Below, piece by piece: positions 21,293 through 34,476 of a stretch of DNA of 64,000 nt. This DNA is from Pogostemon cablin (lineage: Eukaryota > Streptophyta > Magnoliopsida > Lamiales > Lamiaceae). A program made the position numbers and the translations under genes. The notes beneath the pieces are model-generated. The model had not been told where the DNA came from. It ran no database searches and saw only the letters and a program-made list of their open reading frames with translations. The DNA lies in assembly GCA_023678885.1 (NCBI GenBank), contig CM042970.1:1652355-1716354 (forward strand), read 5' to 3'. Position 1 is the first letter of the stretch. The number at the start of each line of letters is the position of its first letter.

Positions 21293-24084
21293 TTTATTTG
21301 AGAAATAATATATTTGCTTATAATTTTGTGACAAACATAAAAAAAAGTGTGTACGTTTATTATGGACAAATGAGACTTGTACTCTCTAGTTACACGAATT
21401 TAATATACGTAAAACTGGTTTGTGACTGATCTGAGATTTTAATTGTATTATATAGCATAGTAAGTGCTTAATCTAATATTTGTTGATACTAATAATACAA
21501 ATATATTCACAGAGTGATAATACTTAGCAAAGTGCACACTTACATAAAATACATTGGAGTAATATTTTATCTTATACTCATTAATATTTATAGTTATATT
21601 ACTAATATTATATTAGGATAGGGACACGTCCATTTCAAATAGAATTTTACTGTAGGAATCAAGTCTAGCCAAATTCAAATGAGTGAGGCTGTTGTGCTTT
21701 GGGACATCGTGTCTTTTTATAATTTCCGTGTCCCTTTACAATTTAAACTCTCTATCTTGGGGGCGCATGAGTTTTTGTCAATTCAAATCCATGAATAATG
21801 AATTTATGTAATTGATGTGCACAAAATTTTTTACTTAATAATAATTTGACAGTTCAGAGGGGGCATATCTATTGTCATATATCCATCCATTAAAGACTTA
21901 GAGTCTATTGAGAAAATAGGCAAGCAATAATTTAAAATAACCATAAGAGATTACATGAAGTTTATTTACCTAATTCCACATTAGAAAAACTAGGTTTAGT
22001 TTCAATAATTTTTCATTATGACTTTATAATACAAATACAACGAGGAAAGACGAATTAGAGCGATGTTGTCATTTATGGATGGTAAGCTCCCGATTAGGTA
22101 TTTATGAATTCTTTTAGGGGTAAGAAGTTAGTGGAAGCAAATTTTGAGCCCTTTGTTGCAAAAATCATGGACTTGATTCGTGGGTGGTCAACCAAGTAGG
22201 TTTCCTAAGAGGGAAGCTTGACTTGGTTGGTTCCGTTATTTATGGGATTTTGAAATTTTGGTGTACCATGGTAAAGGTATTAAAAGATCTTGGATGTCCT
22301 GTTACATTTTTGTGTTACATCTCCTGTTACACGAGTTAAATGAATAACAAGTATGCGTAGAGGAAAATCTCATCCTTTCCTCTTAGGGTTGATTGTTAGG
22401 GTATAGATTAGTTTATCCTACGTGTCAATCATCCAACGGTTTGTAACAAGAGATGTAACACCAAATGTAACAGAAGATCTGAACCGTAAAAGCTTGTGCT
22501 ACCAAATGATGTTTCTCTTTATAAGGTTCTTTGCAATATACATTGGGAGAGAAAGTTATTATAGTTTAAATGGGTTATTGATCGTTCTAAAAGATGGAAC
22601 TGCTCACGCCTCCGCATGCCGGCCCGACAGCATGTGAAGGAGGTTAATTATGGTAATTCAACCAATCAACAAGGGTTAGACCTTTAATCACTACACAAGG
22701 AGCCCCCTAATAAGAGGTTGTTGCACGCTGCGGAATAAGAGGTTGTTGAATTAACGGAAAGTGAAGTTGATAGATTTGTGTTTTCGAAATTATGGAGTCT
22801 TTGGTACTAGTTAAGAATTCATTTAGGATGTGGTTTGCTTTACGTGAAAGGTTAGATGGAGAATGGATGAGGATGAGTTGGGGGATGTGGGTTATGTCTT
22901 CGCCAAAAAGAAACTTGTGTTCTCTTTATTATGTTTGTTTGTGGAGAGCGTATGGAGACAAGTGCGACGATGAGTTGGATGGGTAAGAAGAGTAACTATA
23001 TTGCCGGCGAGATTCAAATGGTTGTACAAGAATAAAAGGATCGAGCTAAGACAAGGAATGACAAAGATATTGGGGTTTTATACTTGCGATGTAAAGCAAG
23101 AAATATACTCCATATAGTATTCTAGTAGGTAAAATATGATTATTATGCTATGCATATTGCTACATTTGATTGTTTGTTATCTAAATAAGATAGTATAGTT
23201 GGTTAGAGATTTAATGATTGTATAAATTATTAGGTAAACCTGTTTTTAACTACTATCTCTTGTTCTTGTGAATAAATTTTACCATATTCACTACAGATAC
23301 AATGAGGACTATTTAAACAATAATCACTTCTTCTATTTCACTAAACATTTCATTTTATTTTTTTTAATTTGTACGTCTCATTAAAAGTTTCACGTTGCAT
23401 TTTTTTTTCCATAAAAAGATTAAAAAAAAAATCTATACAAATAATTCATCAACACATCTTATTTACAGATATTTTCTTTACTTACCAAAAACACATCTTA
23501 TTTTAGTTTTGAGGGGAAATGAAAATGCCATATCATTTAGATAAAATGTGGTATACAAAACATGCACCTTTGACTGTCACTTTTTGACTAGGGACCAAAT
23601 GATTATTCCTAACTACGATATTATAATGATGAGATACAGATTCCATCTATCTTCGCCCTAATTCTTTTCACTTCAACTCCTACATTTTCTTGTCTAATAT
23701 CGCTAAAAATATTATGGACTGTAAATAAAAATATTGATTAAAAGTATTTTTTTCTATATAAATATATTTTTTTCAACCAAACTTAGTAGATGCTCGGTTG
23801 AGCATTGGGTAGAGTTAATGAAAATGGTAGTATATTGATTCTCATCGATGATATTTGTTTAATTAAATGAGAAATTTCTCAATTATTCTCATTAATTTAA
23901 TAATTAATTCACATTTTTCAGTCACTTTCAATTTGATTGTGATTGACCTCCTTAATGATACTCATTGTCATTTTAATTGAAAAATTCAAAAAAATTTGTC
24001 TCTTAATTTCAAAAAAATATAGTTTTTTTAGGATATCAAACGTCATAAAAGCGATATCATTTTTTATTAAAGCTAGAAAAAGAA
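21293..24084. other. Intergenic region, mostly featureless
   Basis: This is AT-rich DNA between the nested Mutator-like elements and the first MITE of the next cluster. Apart from the fold-back at 22285-22480 I see nothing convincing. The open frame at 22792-22986 (Trp- and Met-rich, 64 codons) resembles no family I know. The part near 23.8-24.0 kb resembles the repeat at 400-580. Confidence 0.4.
22285..22480. mobile_element. Short fold-back (MITE candidate)
   Basis: A 196-bp segment begins AGATCTTGGATGTCCTGTTA and ends with the inverted AGATCTTCTGTTACATTT. The arms of about 45 bp share repeated GTTACA units. No clear target duplication is visible, so the class is open. Confidence 0.5.
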
Positions 24085-24086
24085 TA

Positions 24087-24324
24087 CTCCCTCCGTCCCC
24101 TTTCAATTTTTACGTTTTTATTTTGCGCATCTCATTTCAATGTTTACGCATTTCTTTTTGGAATATGGGACCCACCTAAAATAATTAATATATCATCCAA
24201 CACTAATACACCTACTCACTTTGTATTAAATATTATATTTTTTCATCCACTATCTATTAAAAGATTATACTTCTTAATCAACGTGCAAAAACCAAACGTA
24301 AACATTGAAACAGGATGGAGGGAA
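24087..24324. mobile_element. Stowaway-like MITE
   Basis: About 238 bp with CTCCCTCCGTCCCC at the left, GATGGAGGGAA at the right, and TA on both sides. Confidence 0.7.
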
Positions 24325-24654
24325 TATAACAATATTATTTTTTATTAAAGCTAGAAAAAGAATATAGTATTATATTGCAAATCAATATTTTATTATATAT
24401 ATACTTTTATATATAGAATAAGATATAGAAGAGTATAAATTGGGGCATGACACACAAATTATGTGTTGGTTATAATATTTTTACACGTGTTAAAGATTTA
24501 TATTTTTATTTTTATTTTTACAACAAAAATATTATCTTATAGAATTAAAAATAAATATTACAGTAGTAATGGTTCACATTATGTTATGAGTATAATTTTT
24601 TTATAAAGAAACCATTTACATGGATTAAATTAATCTAACATTCAAAAATAGTTA

Positions 24655-24871
24655 CTCCTTCGTTCGATATGCAAAGGATATATTTACTTTTTGGTATGTA
24701 ATTAAGTTAAAGAAATATTATTATTTAACGTGTTCTAATAGTTATTTTGATGAGATGTGTGAGTCTCATAAAAGAAATATATTAGTGATAATTGTTAATC
24801 TCATGTGAAAAAAAAATTCCGATAAATGCTGGAAATAACAAAATGAAATCATTATTGGCAGAGAGCAGGAG
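24655..24871. mobile_element. Stowaway-like MITE (degenerate)
   Basis: About 217 bp running from a CTCCTTCGTTCGATATG end to AGAGCAGGAG; TA follows the right end. It is older or more diverged than its neighbours. Confidence 0.45.
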
Positions 24872-25216
24872 TACAATGGATGATAATATCATTAAATCTA
24901 TAAATAAACATTAAATATGTTTGATAATGACACCATCTCACGATGTTACTATTTTATAATTACAAAATTAATTATTATTTTTATTTATTAATATTATCAC
25001 TTTTTATTTATATAATATATTATTTACAAAATAATTCTCCAATCATTATTATTTTTCATTAATAGTGTAGCATCTTTTTTAATTTTTTTCATCTCACAAA
25101 ATATCTTAAGGAAATGGTCTGACATTCGTATACACTAATTACTCCAACATAATTGCAATCAAATTATCGTACCATATTTCATTGTTGCTTCAACCGTGTA
25201 TCTGAGTTTTATAGTA

Positions 25217-25495
25217 CACCCTCCGTTCCATAATTATTGTCGTCGTTATTGTAGAAATAGAGTTTAAGAAAAGTTATTTTTTTATAATTTTATTAACTTT
25301 TTAGGAGTATTGTGGTATTTTTAAATAATAAATAAATTATAAAATATGTTATGTATGAGAGGTAGAGTAGTATTTTTAAAATTAAGATAATTTTTGAGGT
25401 TGTTGATTGATGTGAAATTTTCATTTTGGGGTGTGACAATTATTGTGGGACGAACGAAAACGGGAAGTAAGACAGTTATTATGGGACAGAAAGAG
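25217..25495. mobile_element. Stowaway-like MITE
   Basis: About 279 bp. The left end is CACCCTCCGTTCCATAAT and the right end ATGGGACAGAAAGAG; TA flanks both. An extra inner GGGACGAACGAAAACGGG near 25447 suggests a second terminus or an internal duplication. Confidence 0.6.
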
Positions 25496-26886
25496 TAATA
25501 TTCTTTAATAATTTTATTGTCAATCAGTACGATGATAATTTGATGAGAGTCTTATCGCTTCTAAATAACAGTTATGTGTGTGATTAGTAGGGTTATATGA
25601 ATAATTAAATAATAATTAATTAATGATGTTTGACTGATTACAGAAATAAAGTACCAAAAGACGTGAATGTAACACCTTTTTGTCAGAAGCTCTGGAGGCC
25701 AGACAAATGCTCCTTTTGGCTACCCGTTTTATACAAAAGATAAAACCTTTTCTTCACTTTTAATTGAAGGGTTAAATTGTTATATACCAATTAAATTTAA
25801 CAATTTTTTTAATGCATGATATTTAGTGTTTATCTTTGAAATGTTCTAGATAATAAAAATATTTTGATTCGATTTATGGCTTGATTTAAAAATTTTAATT
25901 GAGTCATAAGTATATACAACTAAGTTATAATATTCACAATGTGAATCATAAAAATATTTTTAATCGAATTATAAGTATATATAATCGAATCAACAATCGA
26001 GTTAAGTTTTTTTTATATTATTATTTTAGACAATGCTCGTAAATTTAGGATAACATTTTTTTATTAAGTAATGGGATCTGTTGCCCATTACTTTTTATGT
26101 AAATATTACTCTTCTTGTAATGATTATATTTATTTTTTTAATAATGAATATAATATTTAACATGTAATGAGTTAAGAAATAGTATAATATTTTAATATAT
26201 AATGATTAATTATATTAATGTCATGTATGACTGCATGAAGATATATTATTTTGTATGAGTAATGGAGTATCTACTAAGAATAAAAATAGTTGGTTCTTTG
26301 TGTCCTGAATGCAGACCGTCTGAAATATAAATAGTATAAATGTTTGATTAAAAAATTAAATTTTTTTATTTTATTTTAACATTAGGGGTATAAATTCCTA
26401 TATTAAAGAGTGTAACGTTTAACACTAAATAGTATAATTTTCGAAAATCTGAAATTTAAGAATACGATGTTCCAAGAATATGCAAATTTTAGAAAAAAAA
26501 TAATGTAGTAACTATTAAAGTGGTACATCAAATTAAACATATATTACCATTGTCAGGGAGTACTCCATTTGGCCAATTAATTTTAGTATTTTAATTCTTG
26601 TTTCATCTTGTCACGTAATATAAAATTTAAATTACTATAAATATACAAAGCATTTTTTATTAGATTTTTTAAGTTGTAAATAGTAAATTATATGAGTAGT
26701 AAATAAATTAAAATTTTAAAATTTAAGTGTATTGTGTATTAGTGTTGGATTGTGTGTTATTCTTTTATTTAGAAATATATCAACATATTTATGAAACGCA
26801 TATATCCACTTATATATGAAACACATAAAAATAGTAAGTATAAATCTATCCATGTGAGATAAACAATAATTAAACATACTTTTATA

Positions 26887-27105
26887 CTCCCCTCAAAAGA
26901 GGATCTTTTTTTTCTATTTTGGTCGTCTGTCCCAAAAAGGGTCATTTTCTTTTTTACACATATGAGACCCACACACATCCACTAATACAATTAAAATATG
27001 GATCTACACTCTCACTAATCCAACTACCCACTACAATTAAATAATAATACTCCTTAATTAACGTGCACAAAAGTAAAAGACCCTCTTTCGGATGAACGAA
27101 GGGAG
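26887..27105. mobile_element. Stowaway-like MITE
   Basis: About 219 bp, from CTCCCCTCAAAAGAGGATC to GATGAACGAAGGGAG, flanked by TA on both sides. Confidence 0.65.
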
Positions 27106-27453
27106 TAATATTTAACAATATACAGTAACTTAAAACCGACATATTTTAACATGTATTAAACATGCTTTTACATGATATAAATATAAACGTACAGTCTTCG
27201 CTATTGCTTTTCCTCACAATATAGAACAATATTATTCTTCTTCATAATAAAAAATAATATGCATGATTTATGATGAATTTTCGATCTTAATGGAACACAA
27301 AAAGTATATTTACGGTAAAGTAGACAACGACGGTCAAAAGACAGTGTAGACGGTGGTGATCGAACACCAACATAGATGATGAGGATCAAAAGAAATTTAA
27401 TTTGCATAAAAATTCATTTAATGTTTATTCACGTCTGTAAGTGTTAACATACT

Positions 27454-27859
27454 TTTTTTGTATCGGTAAAGAAAATTTATTAAATCAAAAGAAATAAAAT
27501 ACAGATACCAGAGGTGCTAATTTACAACATGAATTTGCCTCAAGGATAGGTATTCACGAATTCCTCTAAAGGCGTTACAGACCGAGAACTATAACTACTC
27601 ACAAAATCAGTAGGAAATTTAACATATACCAACTCCAAAACCTATTTTTAATTTCGCTAATAACTCTATCAACATTCCAACTCCACGCCTCAAGTATAAT
27701 CTTGTTCATTCATTTTCATATCACCCAAGTAATACAAATCCACATACCCAATGCAATTTTTCTACGTTTTTTTCCTCCTAATATTGACAAGCTATCCTTC
27801 TACATGACCCAACTTACGACCAACCAATTTAAAATGGAGTTACACCAACCATCCATCCA
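27454..27859 (-). mobile_element. 5'-truncated LINE insertion
   Basis: The minus strand ends in an A-run (complement of 27454-27459). Near its 5' side it carries a decayed reading frame with EAWSWNVDRVISEIKNRFW, like the C-terminal tail of plant LINE reverse-transcriptase ORFs. The insertion is bounded by a near-perfect 16-bp direct repeat, TAAG[T/C]GTTAACATACT, at 27438-27453 and 27860-27875. An A-tail, 5' truncation and a long variable target duplication are the marks of target-primed reverse transcription. Confidence 0.75.
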
Positions 27860-28096
27860 TAAGCGTTAACATACTAAAGAATTATATTCACTAAATTAAA
27901 AAGTTTCTATTATTAAAGACGAGTTAGACCAATGTAAATTAATTTAAGTTATTATTATTTAATTAAAAGGATAAATATATAGAGTTGGCCAATTTTGTAC
28001 GAGGGACTTTCTCTTAATATTATATTTACATTTCTATTTTTATCTATTTTGTAATAATTCACTAATTCTATAATGAAATATTTTACAATAATTTAC

Positions 28097-28255
28097 TCCC
28101 TCCGTCCCACGGTAAGGATCTCTTTTTTCCATTTTATCGTCCCACCCAAAGGGTCCTCACTCATCCCCTCTAATACAATAAAAATATGGGCTCATACTCC
28201 CATTAATACAACTACCCACTACACATTAAATAATAATAGTCATTAATCCACGTGA
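28097..28255. mobile_element. Truncated Stowaway-like MITE in the receptor kinase promoter
   Basis: A clear CTCCCTCCGTCCCAC left end at about 28097 and typical internal sequence (AACTACCCACTACACATTAAA) continue to an ACGTGAGTATTAA stretch. The expected right terminus is missing. It ends about 270 bp upstream of the receptor kinase ATG. Confidence 0.55.
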
Positions 28256-28373
28256 GTATTAATTATCTAAAAAAACATTAGATTTTTCTTAAATTTAATA
28301 AAATTATTTTTTTTTCTAAAAAAAATCCGAAATAGTTACATATGTGTGTCAGATTTGGTCTATATTTATATAT

Positions 28374-28382
28374 TATAAAATA
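28374..28382 (+). promoter_or_regulatory. Probable TATA box of the receptor kinase gene
   Basis: TATAAAATA lies 139 bp before the ATG at 28521, in an otherwise AT-rich stretch. The intervening sequence becomes C/T-rich (CACTCTCTCTCTCACAC), as in plant 5' leaders. Position and sequence fit, but AT richness makes chance matches likely. Confidence 0.45.
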
Positions 28383-28520
28383 AAATAAATAATTCCACAG
28401 CAATTTCGCTATAATTGCACCATTCAGTTGATCAGTTCTACACTCCAGCCATATTCACTCTCTTCACTACTTCCCAGTTCCCACCACCTCACTCTCTCTC
28501 TCACACAACTCAGACCAACA

Positions 28521-31367
28521 ATGGCGGCGACAGCGCCAACACGAAAATTAAACCCTCAGGCCACCACCCTCCTGCTCCTTTTTACCCTCCATTACGCCGC
28601 CGCGTCAGACCACCCTGACTCCCAACCCCTTCTCCTCTTCAAATCAACCGCCGACCCGAATAACGCAGTTCTCTTCTCCTGGAACTCATCCTCCGAACCA
28701 TGCACAACCAACTCATGGGTCGGAGTCTCCTGCATCCACAACCGGGTAGCCCGTTTGGTCCTTGAAGACCTCAATCTTCGTGGCCCTTTACCCTCTTCCA
28801 TCACCTCGCTGACTCAACTCCGGGTCCTCAGCCTCAAGAGAAACGATTTCTCGGGTCAAATTCCGGATCTTACCAACCTCACTAGTCTCAAGCTTCTCTT
28901 CGTTTCTCACAACCGTTTCTCCGGCGAATTCCCGCCATCATTATCTTCGCTGTCGAAACTCTACCGTCTTGATATTTCGTTCAATAATTTCTCCGGGAGC
29001 TTACCGTTGGTTTTGAATCGATTAACTCATTTATTAACGTTGAGAGTCGAAGAAAATTCTTTCACCGGATCCATTTCCGGTGTGAATTTGCCGAACTTGC
29101 AGGATTTCAACGCGTCGGGAAACGGGTTAACAGGGGAGATTCCGGGCTCTCTTTCGGGCTTCCCTACGTCGTCGTTTTCGAACAACCCTAGCTTATGCGG
29201 GCCGCCGTTGGTGAAGTGTAATGTTGCTTCTAGCGACCCTACCCAACCCGGTGGAGCAATAGCGTCGCCGCTAAGCCCGAGAGCTACTATAACTTCTTCG
29301 CCAACGGCAATGCCGGCTGAGAGAAACCCTCCCCCCAAATCCCACGACGGCCACCACAAAATCAGCTCGGTAACCATCATCGGCATAATAATCGGAGATG
29401 TTCTGGTATTGGCGCTAGTTTCCTTACTTCTGTACTGCTGTTTCTGGAAGAATTACACCAATAGATTAGGCAAAAGCAGGGGGTTACAGGAGGAGAAAAT
29501 CGTGTATTCATCAAGCCCGTATCCCAACCCGGCCCAATCTGGATACGAAAGGGGTAAAATGGTCTTCTTTGACGGCGAGAGGAGGTTCGAGCTGGAGGAC
29601 CTGCTGCGGGCGTCGGCGGAAATGCTCGGAAAAGGCGGGTTCGGAACGGCGTACAAGGCGATTCTTGATGATGGAAATGTGGTGGCAGTGAAGAGATTGA
29701 AGGATTTGAATGTGAATGCGAAGAAAGATTTCGAGCGGCAAATGGAGGTGTTGGGGAGGTTGAGGCATCCCAATTTGGTGGGGTTGAAAGCTTACTATTT
29801 TGCTAGAGATGAGAAATTGTTGGTTCATGATTACATGCCTAATGGCAATTTGTTTTGGCTTCTTCATGGTAAGCAATTCAATCTTGTGCTACTTTTAGAA
29901 TTGTTAAACTACAAATTGGAGTATAAAAACACTGAATGTGGGGTTAGATTGTGTTGAATCATGTCATGTTTTCACATGGGGTGCAGATTCTTACCTTTTC
30001 TTTTATTGTTTTTTCCTTTCAATTTGCTGCTGGATTTAGATGCTCATTACTTAGCTTTTTGGGTATAATAATGCCAAATAGTGGGTGAATGGAATGGACC
30101 CATTTTCTGTACTGTGAAGTAGTTGGAGATGATCTATTGATCTTATACATGTTAGTGGAAAATATAAAAGAAATTAAGCAATGTGGAGGATGCAGCTATG
30201 TCATGAATCAAGATTTGTGCACGTGTGTAGACATTGCCATGCTTGTTCTTATTTGATTGTTTTTTAGCTAGTAATTCTCTGTTCTTGCTACTTCAAATTC
30301 TTCTTGATTTGATTACAGTTGTTAGCTTCTTGAGACGTAGATCATCTGCATATAATCGAGTTCAAATCCGGTTTTTGCCACCCCACGTTGTGTTGCTCTG
30401 CTCTTTTAGGGTTAAGGAAAGCAATGACACATCATGATCTGAGATCTTTGTTTAGGCTTTTGAAAGTGATGACTGGAAATGGATTTTGGGTATTTAATGA
30501 ACTGAATGTGATAGAATGGATCTGTTTTTTTCTACAGATAAGTTTGCACATGGTAGATTGGTAGTGTCTGTAAACTTTTCTTTGACTTTGGACCACAGTA
30601 ATAGATTGACTGATTGAGCCAAACACAACAACCATGCTGCTTTCATTGTACCTTCTGAATTGTTTGAAGTACATTGCATTTTCTTGTGGCTCATTACAGG
30701 CAATAGAGGTCCTGGAAGAACTCCATTCGACTGGACCACAAGACTAAAGATTGCAGCAGGGGCTGCTCGAGGACTAGCCTTCATCCACAGCTCGTGCGCA
30801 TCCATTTGGCTCGTCCACGGTAACATCAAATCCACGAATGTGCTCATCGACAAGGCTGGCAATGCCAAACTGTCTGACTACGGCCTCTCAGTTTTCGCTC
30901 CACCTTCATCAGCCCCAAAATCCAATTGCTACCAGGCCCCTGAAGCAGCACTGGACGGGCGAAAACTAACTCATAAATCCGATGTGTACTCATTTGGGGT
31001 CCTATTACTAGAGATACTAACCGGGAAATGCCCCTCCATTGTGGACAACAACGGGCCGGGCATTGGTTACAGTGGGGTCATAGACCTACCAAGGTGGGTG
31101 CAGTCTGTGGTGAGAGAGGAGTGGACAGCTGAGGTGTTCGATTTGGAGCTTATGAGGTACAAGGACATTGAAGAGGAAATGGTGGGGCTGTTGCAGATAG
31201 CGATGGCTTGTACGCAGGGCTCACCGGATCGACGACCGAAGATGAACTATGTGGTGAAAATGATTGAAGAATTGAGGGGAGTGGAAGTGTCTCCATCGCA
31301 CGAAAATCTCGACTCGATGTCCGAATCGCCATCTGTCTCCGAAGACACAATGAGAGCAAGTGATTGA
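28521..31367 (+). CDS. LRR-III receptor-like kinase, Arabidopsis At1g68400-like
   Basis: Two exons, 28521-29868 and 30700-31367, are joined in phase 1 (CAT G|GTAAGC ... ACAG|GC AAT), giving 671 aa. Order: signal peptide (about 1-28, hydrophobic TTLLLLFTLHYAAA), LRRNT-like segment with CTTNSWVGVSC (61-71), five to six LRRs (about 75-210), Pro/Ser-rich stalk (235-275), transmembrane helix (281-307), and kinase domain (about 360-650) opening LEDLLRASAEMLGKGGFG. The ATP lysine is kept in VVAVKRLKD (K391). The catalytic loop reads VHGNIKSTN (489-491 HGN instead of HRD) and the metal motif SDYG (509-511) instead of DFG, so catalysis is doubtful; pseudokinases are common in this subfamily. ATG 28521 was chosen over the in-frame ATG at 28428 because it directly precedes a good signal peptide. 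Intron 1 (831 bp) is clean. A role in surface signalling is inferred from the family. Confidence 0.93.
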
Positions 31368-33336
31368 ACGATGGATGTCAAGCCATGGAAGAGCTTGGTT
31401 GTTGAAGTTCTGTATATGTTGTGTTTCATCGAGTAGGTTTTGACGGTTTAGTTAGGTAGTTGCAATTGGGATTTAAATCTGGATTCTCCTTGAACAATTT
31501 GATCTGCAACCCTTTTATTTTTTGTAATTTAGGAAAAGTCCTTGCGCGTCTGGAGTTCACCCGAATTCAGTTTTGTATCCTTGACCATATATTCTCTAGA
31601 ATTTATTAAAAAAATTTCTGAAATTTTTTTTTTTTTTAAATTGTGAAAATATAATAAAGTTTTAAAATTTAATATTAGCCCGTAAAATAAAATGTTAAAT
31701 ATAGTGATATAATATAATTACAAAAGTGTATGACAGTATTATGATACAACGATTCCTCCATGAGTTTTGAGTTTATTTTCTAAGTTAAAAATCTAGAAAA
31801 CATTTAGACTTTTTTTTTAACATAATTATTCAAAGATGTTTTTTATAAGGAAAGAAAAGGAAAAAAAACTAGTAATTACACTGGACCATTCAGATTTGTT
31901 TGTTGATCAAGATTGTTCTTCTTTTTTGTGTTCGATAGAAAACTCTAGTTAATAACTTGTTACCACTTGATTAAAAAATGTGTTAGAAATCTTGCCATTG
32001 GTTAAAATTGACAGTAAAAACTTCACATTCCCCTACTTATTTTCACCTTCCTCTAAAGTCTATATATAATAAACATCCCCCTAACTTCAAAACACCTTTA
32101 ATTTCAAAATTATATAACGTCTCTTACAAGATATTTACATTTTAAAAATGTATGAAAATTTTCATTATAATTTAGAAAGAGATAACTTCTGTGTTTTAAA
32201 AAAAGTCATCAATATATAAATCTCTTTTATTTAATATTAAAAAATTCATCAATATATAAATCTCTTTTATTTAATATGAAAATAATTATAAATCATTGAT
32301 TAATAACAATAATATATATTTTTTTTAGAAAAAAAGTCATCAATATATAAATCTCTTTCTCTTTATTTAATATGAAAGTAATTATAAATAATAGAAATAT
32401 TAAGGATTAAATTTAGTTATGGATGTGGAAAAATATTTGAAACGCATTAGTTATGGATTAAAAGATTTAAAGCATTTTGAAATTTTTTATAATCCTTTTT
32501 TTATTCATGTTATTATTATCATCATTAATAATACTTTTTTTTTCATATGATTACGTTTTGGATATCATTCAATCCCTGATATAATGTATTGTAATAATAA
32601 TTATCATACAAATGTAAAAAACATCTCTTTTACATCTCTGTTATTATTATCGTTGACGTGGCTTGCTATTATCTTTGCGTTTATCCCCACTTATACCCCT
32701 TGAATTACCACATGTACGTTTTGCTCTACTAAAACTAAATTACCAAGGCAATACTTGAATAAATTCTATCTTTTACTTTCATACGTTGCTAGAAAAGGAG
32801 TGATATACCAAGTTGTTAATTAGTGGGTTACTTAGCTTCAAACCTACAACCAAATGATCTCTTGATTTTTGTTAAATAATCACTTATTTCATTTTCGGTA
32901 GTGACTGTCCACAGAGAACTGCTATGAAATTGTAGAAAGACTTCCTTTTGTAAAATGTAAAGTTTATTTTGAAATAAACAATGTATTACGTAAATTAATT
33001 TATTTATTTTAAAAGTAACTGTGAGTAGAATGTTGAATTACTAAAGAAATTCTTTTTTAACAATGAAATTTACTAAGGTTAATTCCTAAAAATTTTACCA
33101 CTTTATTGGGGTTTTCAAATTCATCACAAATTTTTATTTTTGTTAATTTAATACACGATCTATTTAATATTTTCGCTTCTATTACGACGTTTTATTTTTA
33201 TCAATTCAATACACAATCTATTTAATATTTTCAATTTTATCACATCTTTTATATTTTCAATTTGATAAACCACTTATTTTATATTTCCAATTCAATTATT
33301 ATTATTATTTAATTGTAATATATATATATATATATA
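31368..33336. other. Downstream of the receptor kinase gene; AT-rich, with a short direct repeat in three copies
   Basis: The first ~150 bp should hold the 3' UTR. Further on, the phrase CATCAATATATAAATCTCTT recurs three times, near 32198, 32245 and 32338, with partly shared flanks. No gene, RNA or clear transposon end is visible. Confidence 0.4.
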
Positions 33337-33365
33337 CTAGTATGTTTCCCCATGTATTACACGAG
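33337..33365 (-). mobile_element. Helitron-like 3' terminus
   Basis: On the minus strand the sequence reads CTCGTGTAATACATGGGG, which can form an 8-9-bp hairpin with two wobble pairs, then AAACATACTAG followed by T. A short hairpin about 10 nt before CTRR, inserted next to T, is the standard Helitron 3' end. The body would extend to higher coordinates and could include the RPA-like remnant at 35021-35998. The 5' end was not located. Confidence 0.45.
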
Positions 33366-33731
33366 TTATATTTTTTATAATATAACTTTTTTAAATGATC
33401 TTTACTTTATTATGTTAATTTCGATATGTTTTGATGTAATGTTATTTTCGTTCTGTTTTCATGTTCGTATATATTTATCTTTATTTATTGTAATTATGAT
33501 GTTTACCTTTAAATGGTATATTATGTAACTGAATTGAAATAAATAAAAATTGAAATATAATAATATTTATATTATCTGTAACATTAATTACTGTAAATTT
33601 CTAAAAACTTCACCAAAAAAATATATTTATATATATTTTAAGTTTCGAAACAAACTTTTTATTATAGTATTATTATATCATTTGCCAAAATAATAGTGAT
33701 TGCATACGAGAAATAATTTTAATCGAATCTT

Positions 33732-34476
33732 TTCTTAAAATATATTTTCTATATTTAGTATCACCAATAAATTTTAATTATGGTTAAATAAATATTAAAT
33801 AATACAATATGATTTTTTTTACTATGATATTCATATTAAATTACTTAACATAAAATATTAGTTATGTTATTAAAATTATAAATAAATAAGTGAATATAAA
33901 AATTAATATTTAAAATAATAAATTATTTAAATAAAATATTAATTATAAGATTAATGTGAGATTGAGATTGCCACATACACAAATTTTATTGTGGTAGTCA
34001 TAATAAAATACTTAAAATAATATGACATATTAAATAAAATAATATTTGAAATATTATATTAAATTACTTAAAATCAAACATTAATTGCAAGATTAAATAA
34101 AATATTAATCTTAAAATATATTGTCTATATATTGTATCACCAATAAATTTTAATTATGGTTATATAAATATTAAATAATACAATATGATTTTTTTACTAT
34201 GGTATTCATGTTAAATTATTTAAAATAAAATATTAGTTATGTTATTAAAATTATAAATAAATAAGAGAATATAAAAAAATAATATTTAGAATAATAAATT
34301 ATTTAAAATAAAATATTAATTAGAAGATTAATGTGAGATTGCCACATGTACAAATTTTATTGTGGTTGTCATAATAAATTACTTAAAATAGGACATATTA
34401 AATAAAATAATATTTGAAATATTATATTAAATTGTTTAAAATTAATGTTAATTACAAGATTAAATAAAATATTAAT
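33732..34476. repeat. Tandem duplication of a ~375-bp AT-rich unit
   Basis: Copy 1 (about 33732-34108) and copy 2 (about 34109-34476) both begin TCTTAAAATATATT and share long runs such as CACCAATAAATTTTAATTAT and ACAAATTTTATTGTGGT. They differ by scattered substitutions and small indels. No coding content is visible. Confidence 0.75.

Noticed and set aside
22792..22986. 64-codon Met/Trp-rich frame
   Set aside because: It has no recognisable domain, splice context or neighbouring exons.
29027..29876. Minus-strand open frames over the receptor kinase exon
   Set aside because: They are GC-rich exon shadows; the plus-strand protein matches the LRR-RLK family throughout.
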